A DNA stretch of 64,000 nt, taken from the NCBI GenBank assembly GCA_964019165.1, contig OZ025279.1, positions 5,870,341 to 5,934,340 on the forward strand. The letters are read 5' to 3'. A program made the translations under genes and the position numbers. Below, one piece after another: positions 42,401-54,856 of the stretch; the stretch's first letter is position 1, and each line of letters starts with the position of its first letter. The DNA is from Mastigias papua (Eukaryota > Cnidaria > Scyphozoa > Rhizostomeae > Mastigiidae). The notes under the pieces are model-generated. The model saw only the letters and a list, made by a program, of their open reading frames with translations. It ran no database searches and was not told where the DNA came from.

Positions 42401-45400
42401 TCCATGCTATCATCTGTGGAGTCTCGTGCATCAGTGAGGTCATTGTGACTGTCTGCCATGCCATTCTGGGAAGCAGATGGCTTACAGCCTCCCAATATAA
42501 GCTCCTTATTCAAATCAAGAAATTGGTAGTTCTTAATGTTAAACACTCGGTGACTACTTATGCCTCTTGCTGCCACCACGAAATCTTCAAAGTATGGATT
42601 AGTTACGAATTTTCCCACGCATCGATTCTGTGAAAGTACTCGAACATCGCTGTGCAATTTAAACTCAGATGAACGAAATTCATCGAAAGATCCTGTATGC
42701 GAGTGTCGGTAATGTCTAGCATTCAGCGCATTCTTGATTTCAGCAGTCTCTTTCTCATAACCTAAAAAATTTCAATACAATCAATACTCTCATAGAATAG
42801 ATCGATAACGCTAAGTGCAGGTCGTTTACCAAGGTTTAAGAAAAATGAAGAAAAATTACTATAAAAAATGACAGAAAACTCAAGGAAATTCAAAACCACC
42901 TCCGTTCCCAGCCTATACACTTGCTTTGAAAAGCTCTGAATCCTGCACTTAGTACTAAATTAGACTGCTCCAAGGACTTCATGTATTCATGGTATACTAG
43001 AGTCCATCTTTTCTTCAATGAGGTTTTTTTAAGCTTTTTGGCGAAACTTCATTTTTTTCTAGTATTGTATCACTGTCTTCTCTTATGTACCTTGCATATT
43101 TTGCCTAATTCCAAATTTATTGTTAATGTTCAATGTTAATTGTTAAGTCTAGGGATTGCAATGTATTCTAATTCTCTTTCAGGTGGTGCTTTCTAACTAT
43201 GTTATCTTATTGTGAAATTTAAAATAGTATACAAAAAAGATATTACAAGGAGACCTTTGCAGGTTCTGACGTTCAAATAGCATTTTGTTTTTGCATGTGT
43301 TACGTACAACGCATGAGCTAGTCCTACGAATATAAGCAGAAGCAGAAAATACAATGAATGCAATAAGAGGCCAGTTTAAAAATGGGTGAATATAACAATC
43401 GGTCAATTGAATAGTACTGCACACTGCATACAGACAGTTCGGTGAAATCTCATTACAAGATGAGATGCTGTTATTTCAAATGGAGGCAGGTGCGGTGGAA
43501 AATGTTGTTGAACTTCATGTGGGCTGTTCTTTTTGTGTTCCGAAAATTCGACATGAATATTTAATATCCACGATAGCAGTTAATGAATTATGTTCCTGAT
43601 GCTTACAAATTCGCCATAGTAAATGTCGAAATTGTGTCTGCCCTTCAAATCGATTAACTATATGCATGTACATTTATCAGTTTTGGAGCAAGAAACCCCC
43701 AGCTGAAAGGAACTTGATCCAAAGTATCATTGCTTAGTTTAGGTTTAGGATAATACCCGTCTCAGAAAAATGCAAAGCTTAGGAAAATACAAGATTCCAA
43801 ACCAACGGACCCCTATTTTGATAGACCACTATGACAAGATATCTTTAGATACAGACGACGATTTTTCGACTAGGATAAAAACAACTCTCAAGAGTGTCAC
43901 GACCCCTTCCGCAATATCTATAAAGTTCATAAAAAGTTGGTCATGCAGCAGAAAATTCAGCGTGAACTGTGAAGTTTGACCAAATTTCAACATGTTCTTC
44001 ATTTATTCTGGTGGTCATAGCTGGACATAGATAATTCTCTTTTTGTGATATTGCAAACAATTGGTTGTTACTAGCAACTATCATAATTGTAACCTTGTAT
44101 TCTGTAAAATAAAGTTGTTCACACTTTTTCCGAACGCCTATCCAACCGAAATTGTGAGAACATATCCCCGCTTGGTGTGATAATTAATACATAAAAATAC
44201 ATCAATATCAACAACTTAAGAATTGTACCATTCCTTTTTTCCACAACAAATGGCATATTGTGCAACACAGATAGGAACATTGATGTACAACTTTCCATAG
44301 AAAGTTAATTTCCAATAAAAGCTAAAGGTAAATACACTTCAACACGATAAGAGACAAATTTATGATTCTAAGTCAAATCAGGTATTATATCTGTTTTGCA
44401 TAGATCCAAGATACTCAAAAAATCTCTCCACTTCTCTAGTCTAAAATATCTTACGTTATTCATGTGTTATTCATACGTCAGTGAGTTACCAAAAGGGTCA
44501 TTTCCTATTCCTAAGGGGGTGCTGCGACAGTTCTGCGACAAATAGCTCTGCAAAATTTTAATTTGGTTCAAGGTTATGCATATTCAGCAGAATTATGTAG
44601 TCAGAGAGAAAAGAAGTTTTAGAATGTGCAAGAAACCGATATAATCAGACGGTTTGTAATGAATATTTTCCGTTAACATGGGGCTTTTCATCAACGATGA
44701 CTACGTTATATCTTTTAGATGCCCTAAAATTTCAGGGAACTACAGTTCAAAGGCTATTCTACATGGTGCTAGATGGCTAACTCCTCCTATGACGTCACTA
44801 ATAATGATGATGTTACTGCCCAAAAAGAGCTACGAGGCCATTGTCTCTTCAAGGGATTGAAATGCATTAGCTTCAGTAGATAAAAATCCCAGCATATCTA
44901 ATATGAAAACCAATTGCAAGGCAAAAGCATGACAGCGATCAATACTTTGACTATTGCAAGGAAAAGCGGACTGGAACATTTTTTAGCATACTGAAAGCAC
45001 TTTTTTCGTTCGACATTCGACAGAGTATGATACGTCGGATAACGACCGAAGGATGAATCGAAATATATAACCAGATGACGGTTGATTTGCGCGACGCCAA
45101 TGGGCACCTATTAGCCATTGTCTAGTTGAGGAGTGCAAGGTAGAATTCAATAAATTTAAAAAATCCCTCACATCTTGCATATAATTCTTTCATTAATTGT
45201 TGAAGAGCATTGGCTATGTTTGTAATCATCATTTACAGAGCGTCATGACAATATGTACCATAACGTACCGTCTTTGTTATAACTAGCATATCTGCATTTA
45301 ACATTATTCTATTATTTCTATTTTTAAGCATTTTTCAATTCATCATCAAATGAATTAAGTCAGAATGTGCAAACCTAGTAAGGAAATCCAAAAATGTTTC

Positions 45401-48400
45401 AACTAGGTAGCTATTCAGTTGATGCTAGCACGACTATAGTACCTATCTCACATCATTTCTGTAAGGAATAGATTTTAACATAGCAAGTTCCGGTAGGCAA
45501 ATTTCTCCATACTAGGCACTTCTTATCACAACGTCCTCTAATAGCACAATCAGCTTCTATTTCATCACGATATGAAATTGATGAGTATATATGTATGCAT
45601 ATATATATATATATATATATATATAAGAACGAGAGGTGATACCTCAACTGCATCTTTTACAACACTAAAGTGCTCGATAATTGAATGGAGCGTTATAAGA
45701 ATAATAATAAAAGTTATACCATACTGTCATACGCGACCGTCGGTTTCATGTTTCCACTTTGTTATCCTTATCGAGCAAAATGTTGATTAATAGAGCCGAG
45801 CAGCGTAGTAAATTTTCATTGACATTATCTTTCTCTTCTTTGTTCTTACAGTGATTTTTCTACACACTGTATTTATGTATTTTAACTTTACCAGTGAAAA
45901 GTACTTTCCTCCTCAATCACTCTTTAAAAGCTATAAATTCTCTGTTGTCTTCTGCTCAAAGTAAACTACCAAAAAATATTTCAACTTTACTGTCAGGTAT
46001 CTTAACAACACACTCGCAACTCGCAAAAATCTCACACTGTGGATTCTCCCACAAACGTCTGACTGCTCCTTTTGTTTCCAGTCAGAGTCTCTTCTCCACG
46101 TTGTTGCAGGCTGTAACACTTATCTTAAAGAAGGCCGCTTCACATGGAGACATGGCTCTGCGCTTAACTTCCTGGCCTCATCATAGCAATGTTTCAGTTA
46201 CTTTACTTTTTATGTTGAGCCCCTACCTACGTGACCTACGTCCCGACATGTTCATCTCCACTTCTTGTAATACTCTGTACGTTAGTGAACTGAGCATCGG
46301 CTTTGAGACGAACCTTAATAAGAAAACTAAGAGAAAGTTTACCAAATATCGCTACCTTCAGAATGACCTATCATCGAAATACCGTCACGTCAAATTTTTA
46401 TCCATAAGTTCCCTTGGAATCTTTGGACAATCTTGAGATTCGTTTATTCAGATGTGTAACGATCTAATTATTAACACAGGGCACACTAACTTCATAATTA
46501 CTAAATTAACTAGTATAATAATTCGCACAACTTTTTACATATTCTGCATGCGAAACAAACTATGGACCAACCCGGACCTTCTTTCTTATTAAGAGCTTTA
46601 TTTCCTCTGTTAGTTCGTTAATATATATATTACGTCTCTTTTTATAAAATATCTGTAACTAGGTCAGCTAGGTACAAATCACGTATGATTAGCGAGATTT
46701 GTATTTGTATATTTAGTTTATATGTGATAAAGTTTGAAAAAAAATTATTATTACGGGGTCAGCAAAAAGCTACTGAATCAAAGCACAACATCACAACAAC
46801 AGAATATTTACACTTACATAATTCGCCTTAAGAATAATACATTCCCACCCCTCTCGAACTTGTCAAGATGGGGAAAAAGTCAGCTGTCAGTGTGCAACTG
46901 ATGTCCTGAAATCCTACAAAACACATTGCTCCAGGATGCACAGCATGCCTAGATAGCTATACTTGAAAGCACGACTCGATACTCGCAAATCTAGGGAACT
47001 TCTTGAAACCATCTAGCAGTGTTATCTACAGTGACCTACCCGGCAGATTCCTGTCCCCAGAAATCATCACAGGATCACAATCTCGATCCGACAATACAAT
47101 GTACATCATAGAGCTAACTGTTGGTCATGAATCCAACATGCATAAGAATACACAGAAGGAAGCGGAAAAGTATGCTCATCTTTTGAGAAAACACAGTCTG
47201 CTGGCTAGGTGTGAGTCAAGTAAATTCATAAACCTTGTAATGACGAACGGAGGTGTCTTTCCCGAAGTTAAAAGAACATTTCTCGATATGTTGGCCTCTC
47301 TAGATATAGGCAAAAGTGGAATAAATTTTATAAATACAAAGATCATTTGAACATGTACCAGGACATCATACTACATATTCTATATGAGGAACTAGGACTG
47401 GTCCACACCTGAACTAATGGAATTTTAATTAGCGACATTTTTACTTTTGTTACCTTTTTTTACCTGTTGTAAGCAAAACGGTCATGCCTACATTCGAGAG
47501 TGATCGCGTTGAGTTTATACAAATATACTTTAATTCATTGCTGTAAAATTATTATGAATGAAAAGCTTTCATTACTGCTATTATCATTATTCCTACTATT
47601 ATTAAGTCCCAATAAAAAGTCCCCATCGTGACATACTATCTAGGAGTTCTTAGCACAAAAGTCCACTAAAATTATCAACACATAAAAGTTCAAAAAGACC
47701 AATGACAATAGCTTTCTGGAAAGAGTGAAACGCCCTTTTACTTTATCTTCCAATTATATCTTAAAGCAATTGACTACTGGGTTATAAAAACGATGGTAGA
47801 TGCTCCAATAATAGAAAAAATTAACAAATAAGTTATTCTGACAAACGTTCTCTGAGAGTTAGGGTGGCCAATTTTATCTCTTCTACTTGTTCTCAATTCT
47901 CTCTTTGAAGTTCGAAACTTCACCAACAATAATTTCCTAATTTGCGGTTAGGTAGCTATGTTAGGCCCCTTGCACTGTAAAAATTTCCCCAGGTTGGAAC
48001 TGAATTGCAGAAAATGTGCAACATTCATTCTCCTTCGATAACCAACATAGTAGTCTTTGCAACGAGAGCTTAGCTCCATTTCAAAGTCATGTACGATTAA
48101 CAAGTTGCTGCTAATTACTCTCATAACTTTATCATATCTTGTAAGATACTTACTCCACGGTAATACTGTGATATACACATACAACAGTCACAGAGTCTTT
48201 TTCAGTAACAAAGTGCCACTAAGTCACATCTTCAGTGTCATTCTTATAATAACTTCTGGCTACCACCACAGTAATTTCTTGTTCTGTACTAACAAATACC
48301 TTGTGTTAGTTGTGGCAGTTAATACATGGCCATCTATCCGTCAAAATTACTTGTGGGATGGCCTAATAGCCGTAAACTGAGGCAATTCTAAGGAATGACT

Positions 48401-50329
48401 GTACGATCTCCGCAACTCTTTGGTGGTTTTACACCACACTACCCAAATTTCCAAATACTTAGTTTTCATCATCATTGTACCATGAAATCTCGATTTGTAT
48501 CAGAGGGAAATCAGAAGGAAAATCAAAGTCAGATTTTCCTTATAGCATCAGCGAGTTCGTTACATCAGCTTACATTTAAGGCAATAAATTACTTCTTAAA
48601 TATCAGTACCAGAACATTTTAAAGAACTGCATTAAATTATTTGACTAACAAGTCAATCATCCGTGCGTATGAGGCATATCGGTTTTGCTTGATGACCACA
48701 AAATCATAGGGGCTTAAATTCATCCTACAAACTTATACGCCACGAACATAAAAAAAGCCACAAGTGGACAGGAAAGATGAAGGTACTAAGTTATACAGTT
48801 TTTGGAAGAATCATTTCAAAATTCATTCTTCGCGCATAAGTTTTCCCTCACAAAGTTGATTTAGGAAAATACAAGAGCACTACAATGCAGAGTTAAAAAA
48901 ACGATGCTCTCGTGACATCTTACATCCTCATCCCAACCTGTTGTTTGCTCTACATGTATCTGACATATTTGAGAAAGACCTTGTAAGCAAAGGTTCTTCA
49001 ATATTACTATATCAAGAAAGTGTCCAATGCAACTTCTTACAATACCACCTTGGCAATTTACTATGCATTGTATGATTGATCATATATAATGCACAATAAT
49101 GCTTGATACCATGGAAGGATCATACCTTTAATTGTATATGATAGAAACAACTAACGGGGCAAAGGACTTTGCAGTATAGCAAGCATAGCATGAACAACAT
49201 TTTTCTGCACAAGAGTAACTTGCATTTAATAGTTCGACATTAGGTAATCATCCATAGTGTAATTATTTCACAACTCTTTCGCCAGATGCGTAAGGCAGAG
49301 TTTGGCCTTGAAGTGAACAGTGTGTGCACCTGAAATTCTCTTCAGCAATTCAAGTTGGTTCTGAAGACTAATGTATTCCGGTTTAGTCTCCAAAAGTACC
49401 GGCTAAAAATTTCATACCGGTGAGTTACTTTAACGATTTTCCATGATTCCTGTTGTACAACCTCACTTACATACTTAAGACGTATGCCAAAGATGTCTCT
49501 TAATCCAACACCTTACGAAAATCTAGCAATAGTTTATTTAAAACATCAGTAGCAACACGGTTTCAATTAGGCAACTTTCAATTGCATTGACGCAAGAAGT
49601 AAACTACGTAGATGACTCTGGGCATGGCATTTACTATGTTATAATTTGAGCCCTTCCTAAATGTTGCAACATGTCTGATGTGCAACGTCTGCATATCAAA
49701 AGAAGCATTAAAACAATTTATTAGTTTGGACAAATTTTACTGCTTTACCAAGTATGATTTCAAAGTTTTTCAAATTCAACTTCGTTAGGCTGCGTACAAT
49801 TCCGAAGCAAAAACAAATAAAATCCTTGTTCTCTGAGCCATCAAGTCAATTATAATGCTTATTTTCAGACTTTTAAGGAAATTGCACTCTCCAGTTGATT
49901 TATCCAATTGACTCTGAAAACTCTAAGAAGCTTTGGGTTCTGCCAAAATGCAAGTCAAAACAATTCAGATATCAAGTTCCCAGTGAAACAAAGCCTTCGC
50001 ATCCATATTCTAATGCAATAGAAGCTTGAGCAGGTATATACACAGGATCAATGAAATACTAAAATATTGAACAAGCATTTGAAACTATAAACAGCAGAAC
50101 TAGCATATTCTGATTGTACATTATCCTCTACCAAAAAAAGCTATTATTCAACAAATAAACCTATTGATCGACATTTCAAGTAGAGAATTTGGCACTAAAT
50201 GATAATCAACAGAATAACTGCCAAGGAAAGAATCAATGAATGCTAAATTCCGTACTTACTGTCATTGCTCCGTCCCTCATATTCATCCTTAGATGCTCCA
50301 AATCTCTTCACCAGAAATGCACGCGGCAT
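39417..50329 (-). CDS. SNAG-domain C2H2 zinc finger transcriptional repressor, GFI1-like, three exons
   Basis: CDS exons 50260-50329, 41918-42761 and 39417-39726 join in phase (GT/AG) to 407 residues. Exon 1 opens with MPRAFLVKR, a SNAG motif that in Snail/GFI1 proteins recruits LSD1-CoREST. Residues 24-235 are low-complexity, acidic around the SDDS stretches. Six fingers start near 236: C-x2-C-x12-H-x5-H, then regular ones, the third ([17 protein letters not shown]) split by intron 2, then [14 protein letters not shown] with HTGEKPYEC. The last ends C-x12-H-x3-C (C2HC). SNAG plus six C-terminal fingers, RSSTL.TH and FHQK fit GFI1/GFI1B; some stretches ([11 protein letters not shown]) also recall Fez, which has an EH1 motif instead of SNAG. 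Expected to act in the nucleus as a cell-fate repressor. Introns are 7498 and 2191 bp. GFI1 identity inferred; SNAG-zinc finger class clear. Confidence 0.88.
39772..39984. mobile_element. MITE with perfect inverted termini and TA duplication
   Basis: CCTTAGGCCGTTTAATTCTT at the left is matched exactly by the complement at the right (about 22 bp). TA at 39770-39771 and 39985-39986. 213 bp, non-coding. It lies in intron 2 of the GFI1-like gene, 45 bp from the last exon. Confidence 0.85.
40217..40488. mobile_element. hAT-type MITE, CAGGGT termini
   Basis: Starts CAGGGTTACTAGTGGATT, ends with the complement of CAGGGTGACCAGCCATCAGG. TAAAT lies on both flanks. The interior repeats CCCTGAnTTTCC-type motifs, as in the remnants in RAD54L introns. 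In GFI1-like intron 2. Confidence 0.65.
42762..44980. other. Intron 1 of the GFI1-like gene, proximal part; nothing recognised
   Basis: No exon or element recognised on either strand. A plus frame at 43770-43979 has no motif. Confidence 0.4.
44987..45029 (-). ncRNA. Degenerate hammerhead fold (copy 4)
   Basis: Stem I CATACT/AGTATG is intact, but the core is CTGTCGA (A6 changed to T) and stem III has an insertion (43 nt total). Expected inactive. Confidence 0.55.
44987..45180 (-). mobile_element. Penelope-like terminal sequence with a degenerate hammerhead
   Basis: Minus-strand sequence leading into the hammerhead matches the run-up to copy 1: CATCTGGTTATATATTTC, then GATTCATCCTTCGGTCG, then TATCCGACG (compare 27441-27485). 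No ORF part. It lies in intron 1 of the GFI1-like gene. Confidence 0.6.
45900..46587 (+). mobile_element. RLE-type LINE C-terminal domain, copy B
   Basis: In broken frames: [20 protein letters not shown], then [18 protein letters not shown], then [20 protein letters not shown], then [20 protein letters not shown], then [20 protein letters not shown] frame shift leads to [20 protein letters not shown] and [12 protein letters not shown] with a stop near 46587. The Cys-x2-Cys...His-x4-Cys knuckle, RHxSAL and TVGFETN blocks match copies A and C. Located in GFI1-like intron 1, antisense to the gene. Confidence 0.8.
46860..47345 (+). mobile_element. RLE-type LINE C-terminal domain, copy C (diverged)
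   Basis: [17 protein letters not shown], then [20 protein letters not shown], then [30 protein letters not shown] and [19 protein letters not shown]. Parallel to copies A and B in order (ITG..R.D, ELTVG.E.N) but clearly a different subfamily. Confidence 0.75.
47400..50250. other. Distal intron 1 of the GFI1-like gene; nothing recognised
   Basis: No conserved frame or repeat pair recognised. Long plus frames (48057-48380) are unmotivated. Confidence 0.4.
50260..50329 (-). CDS. SNAG-encoding first coding exon of the GFI1-like gene
   Basis: ATG at 50327-50329 (minus) gives [19 protein letters not shown], followed by four more residues and one base, then donor GTAAGT at 50259. The single base A plus GT at the start of the next exon (after a TTTTTAG acceptor, 42761) makes Ser24. 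The correct phase over a 7.5-kb intron together with a canonical SNAG start supports the join. Confidence 0.85.
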
Positions 50330-52250
50330 GACTTATAGGGTGTGGTTATCAACTCACAACTTCGTTTAGCTGGCACCAAATAGTGAATTTTCCTGCTAAT
50401 GAGCGTCGTACTTCTGATCAAAGACCTTTCCTTAAACGAAATCGCCAGCAGCAGAAGTCCGTATGATACCTTCAAGAGCGATTTTGTTTCTTCCACAATT
50501 TAATGAGCAGCTTGCCTTCAAACAGAACTGAGAAAGCTGTATGCAAGCCTGACGTATGAGCAGTCGCCTTGCACTTGTAAGCAACTCTTAGGCAGTCCTG
50601 TACCGTATTAGAAGTTGAAGTTGTGCTTCTTCAGCGATGTTGAGAAAAATTTAATTTGCCAGCAAAAATTTCCCATAAAAAGCGCAACCGAACTGCAATG
50701 AATACTGACGGTAATTAGAAATGCCCAGTCAACAGATAACTGGGACAACGAGGAAAACTCTCCGCCACTTCTGATGACAGCGAAGATTTCAAAAGTGAGT
50801 AAGGAAAAGGCCTAACAGCGAGAGCTCACTCAGACGTGCATTTCCTGATCTCAGTGTACACATCCTTATGCGATCAACTTAAACTACCTACATTTGATGG
50901 AATTTAATAAACTTTGCCATATGCCCTTCTGCTTATAATAAAACGACATCAATTATTAATGCAAAGTCTGACATTTCAAAAACTTAATCTAGCAATCTCC
51001 ATGATGCGAGCAGAGTTTCTCAAGTATTGTCTATGAAATAAAGCAATGTGTACAATATGGTTGGGTATTATAGAAAAAGCCGTGCACATTTTCTATTGTC
51101 AATATCGACCTTATGGTGTCTTTGCTTCCGTATCGCTTCTTAAATTATGCTGGACACAGGCTAGCTTTGTAAACTGATTAACAGCCGAGTGAATTCCGAC
51201 AAATTACCAATCCCGAAGGAAAGCAAGCCTTTGAAGGATAAGAGCGCTCTGCAATAGAAATTAGACAAACTGAGCTGGCGAAGAAGATGACATCGGGGAG
51301 CTGTGCACATATAATTGAGCACAATGAAAAAACAGCCACCGTCCGAGATTCTATCTCGGCTAACGAATGTGCTTGGGTATTTAGCGCTTGGCTTGCTCAA
51401 ATTTAAATAGCAGTAGTAGTATCAATCAAAACATCGACACCCAGCAGGGTCTTGGTGTTGGTCCTCTGGAGTTCCATTACACCCTTTCACCATCTACCCT
51501 TAGATTAGGGCAGACATCTAAAGGGTGCAAATGAATCTCTAAGGAAAACCTCGCCACCCTACTATATGAGGCCGACAACTCAGATTCAGTCTCCTCCGGA
51601 GCAAGCGTTCCCCAACATACGGAAAGGACTTGGAACTTACCTTTTCATTTTCAACTCCTGATTGAGGGTATGAGAATTCTATGGAAATATCATGCATTCA
51701 CATTCCCTAATGTTAATCAAATAAATGCAGACTCGAAAATTTATCGGAAGTATCAAAAGTATGCAGCATGTTACTGCAGCAAAAGAAAAGAAGTCGTGGT
51801 TCATTCATTGATTGAAAACAATGGACATTGTGCGGAGCGAAAGCAATAGGCAATGGGAAGAGTATCGGTTAGCCACTGGACTGGCGTTGTTAACATATTT
51901 TTGGCGACTGTGGGAATGCAATAAGTGGTATGGTAGTCATCCTTGGTTGGGGATGAAGACGGCGGAAATTGACGTTGACAGTACGGCGTAGTGTGCTTAG
52001 AAACAAATGGAAAAGGCTATGGAAGATTCAACCTCAATGTCCATTCCTGTAAACCGAAGAACAAGACGATCTCTTAGGATATAATACCATCGGATAAAAA
52101 GTCCATGGAGCAGATGGATTCCCCTGGTCTATGAGACATGGCTACAAAAGGTATCGGACAATTGCAAGCAGTTGTCGTAGAATGACAGGCGTGCATACTG
52201 CATTGTGCGCATTGCAATTGCCAGAAGAGCGGAACCCAAACGCTGTAGAT
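50330..52250. other. Upstream region of the GFI1-like gene; no motif assigned
   Basis: Should contain 5' UTR and promoter of the gene (minus strand). No clear TATA or initiator element could be singled out. 51420-51660 is a GC-richer block without a family match. Confidence 0.35.
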
Positions 52251-52709
52251 ACACGCTTTTTTTATAAGGAACCTAGCTAAAGGCCTAGTTCTAAAAGTTC
52301 CTTATTTTCGGACCTCTTTTTATCAAATTCTAGTACTAAAAGTTCCTTAATAGTTCCTTAATCTTCACTGCACATAGAGTGCCATAAAATGGCACAGACA
52401 CTAGAAAAGCATTGAAATTCTGAATTTTACCTTTAATCATGGCTAGAACTCAACCTCAAAAGCACAAATGCGACAGGAAATAAGTTCTATATATGCAAAA
52501 ACATCATTTCAATCAAGAAGTATCATGTCTATTCCATTGACATCATCCAATGTAATGTAATCTTCACCTGCCTCTTTGTACAGCACTCGGAATTTGAAAA
52601 TGAAAAGTTCCTTAGGGATTTTTCCCTTAGTAGTATACGTTCTTTAAATATTTCGGCCTTCTACATGTAGGTTCCTTATAAAATGGTTCTTTATAAAAAA
52701 ACAGCGTGT
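52251..52709. mobile_element. MITE 'ACACGC' family, copy 2
   Basis: ACACGCTTTTTTTATAAGGA at the left; right end ..TTATAAAAAAACAGCGTGT. The body is collinear with 11088-11544 over its whole length with few differences (shared TAAAGGCCTAGTT, ATTTTCGGACCTCTTTTTAT and GAATTTTACC blocks). TA at both junctions. Confidence 0.8.
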
Positions 52710-53260
52710 AGACCAAATACGGTTAGAGTGTATGATTTGCAAAGAAAAGAGATGAGATGCAAATGGATAATAGAACGCTTTTCGTCAATCAAGCCAAACA
52801 TATATATTTAGCAAAGAGTAGGATATGTCATCGTTGTGAAAAGGCTAAAGATACCAGCTGAAGTGAAGCAAGGACTATAATGAAGCAGTGCTTAATCCAA
52901 GTACTTCTTTTGCAATACAATTATTCAAGCTGTTTGTGAGTCAATTTAGGTAAAATGACTCAGAAAGGCCATGGCCCTCAACTTTTGCAAGATGAGTTAC
53001 ACATTTCTCAAAAGACTTGGATTTTACCTGAAAAGCCCATTAAAATTATCTGTTCATTCAATTCAAGTTAAATAAAATGGGTTTAAATTGTTTGAAATCC
53101 ACATTTGGTATTCCACTATTTCTTATCAATTTTTTCGGTTTTTTCGAATTTGATAAGGTTGTTTCCTGGTGTTAAATATAAGAAACTGTTGCTAAGTATC
53201 AAACTTTTATTATTTGTTAGCATTTCTTGCCAAAAACATAAAAATTAAGCTAAATCTGAT

Positions 53261-53361
53261 AAGAAAAGTGAAAGCGCAAGAAAATAACTGACCCGACCGG
53301 GATTCGAACTCGAGACCCCTGGCATTGTACGCCAAGTGCCCTACCACTAGCTATCGGATAT
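53261..53361 (-). mobile_element. Dispersed tRNA-headed SINE copy
   Basis: On the minus strand: GATAGCTAGTGGTAGGGCAC, anticodon-loop GTACAAT, GAGTTCGAATCCCGG and a tail CTTTCACTTTTC. Same head and tail as the 28-30 kb array but diverged and without the extra 195 bp of the array unit. This defines the SINE proper as roughly 100 bp. Confidence 0.8.
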
Positions 53362-54660
53362 CTGATATGCTTTGAGACTACTAGATTGCTTTTGCGTTCA
53401 GTGATAGATCATAGTATTGACAAAGTGCGCATCGATTAATTAAATGGTCCATATAACGACTTCAGAAGCATGGAATTATAAACTTTCCGAAGGCGCATTC
53501 CCAGGGAAAAGTAATTCTGTGCAATTTCAGAGCACAAATTTGCTATTTCCAATCAAGCCTCTTTAATCTTAAGCTGATATAGGAAGAGCTGCATGAGCAT
53601 CTATCATTCCTCTACATCTATGAAGGGAGGATAGGAAACCAAGACATCAGATAAAAGAAACGAGACGATTATTGATTGAAAGCGAATAGGGTAAAGGAAT
53701 TATCAATTATGAAATGACAAGTAACGTCTGTCAAGCCTGCGAACTATGCTAGACATGAAAAAGGGAATCGTTGCCAAGAAACAAAATTTCAAGCTGAAGC
53801 TCAATGCTTTTCCAGTGAACTATAAAAAACCGTAACTGTGCAACAACATAACTGCTTGAAGTTAAATTGTCGTTTATGTGAGACTTGTAAAGATAATTTC
53901 AGGCCCATACTAACACAGCATCCATACAACATTTAATTAAATTTCTCCATCTGTTTTTTGAAGTACTATACTGTAGGCAAAGGGACTTCTTTGGCAAACC
54001 ATTGGCTCCATTCGATCACATTTTCATAAAAAGTACTATGAAGAACAGCAGTCTGTTGCTCAGTTTCTCAAATATGTTTACAATAGGATGAATGCTATGA
54101 ACCAAAAACTGAAAGTTTATTTTAATTCATACATATGTTAACTTCAATGCACGAACATGAAAATATTAGTAGCGTTGCTGACTACTGGAAAGAAAACCAG
54201 TTTTTTATCCTCATTGTGAACGTGCTCGTTGCAATCTTTAAAATCAAAGAATTAAAAATCAATCAATCCGTCAATCTTTGGCCCAATTTTTGTCTTACAC
54301 AAAGCAAAGATTCTCTCATAAAAAATGCAATCATCCTTATTTTCTATTTTCAATGCAAACTTGACAACTTATCATCCAACAGTTTGTGATTATTAAAACA
54401 CAATTTTCGTGATATGAAGTTAAAAACCACTCGAAATGTTTGGTAGAATTGTGGACATATCTGCCTATAATTTGATATGCTTTGAGCTTTCTGTATACAG
54501 TATTAACAGTAATTGTAAATCTAAATGCTGACCATCACGCAACATCGCAGAAAAGAGATTATACAATGTCAAACTAAAACTTTTAAATTTTGAGTCTGAT
54601 GAACGGATAGTCTCGAAAATTCTATAGAAATTTAATGGAGAGATGTACTGTAGATTTTCA
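53362..54660. other. No recognised feature
   Basis: AT-rich, no gene or family recognised. Confidence 0.4.
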
Positions 54661-54667
54661 GAATATA

Positions 54668-54856
54668 TGCCATACTATATACCCTCTATTTAACGCCGCC
54701 ATCTTTTACACGCCGTACTCTAATAAATGCCGCATGGACAAATGAGAAAATGATATAAACGCCTCCCTCTAATAAACACCTCCATCCAATCACCGTCGCA
54801 TTTGAAAATTCTGGGATATCATAAACGCCACGGCGTTTAAAAGAGGAAGTATGGCA
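54668..54856. mobile_element. Small MITE, TGCCATACT..TTTAACGCCG termini
   Basis: Left TGCCATACTATATACCCTCT ATTTAACGCCG and right complement TGCCATACTTCCTCTTTTAA ACGCCG pair with a small offset. The interior repeats ATAAACGCC motifs. 189 bp; target duplication unclear. Confidence 0.6.

Noticed and set aside
42112..42633. 173-residue plus-strand open frame
   Set aside because: It is antisense to the acidic/serine-rich part of the GFI1-like exon 2 and has no motif.
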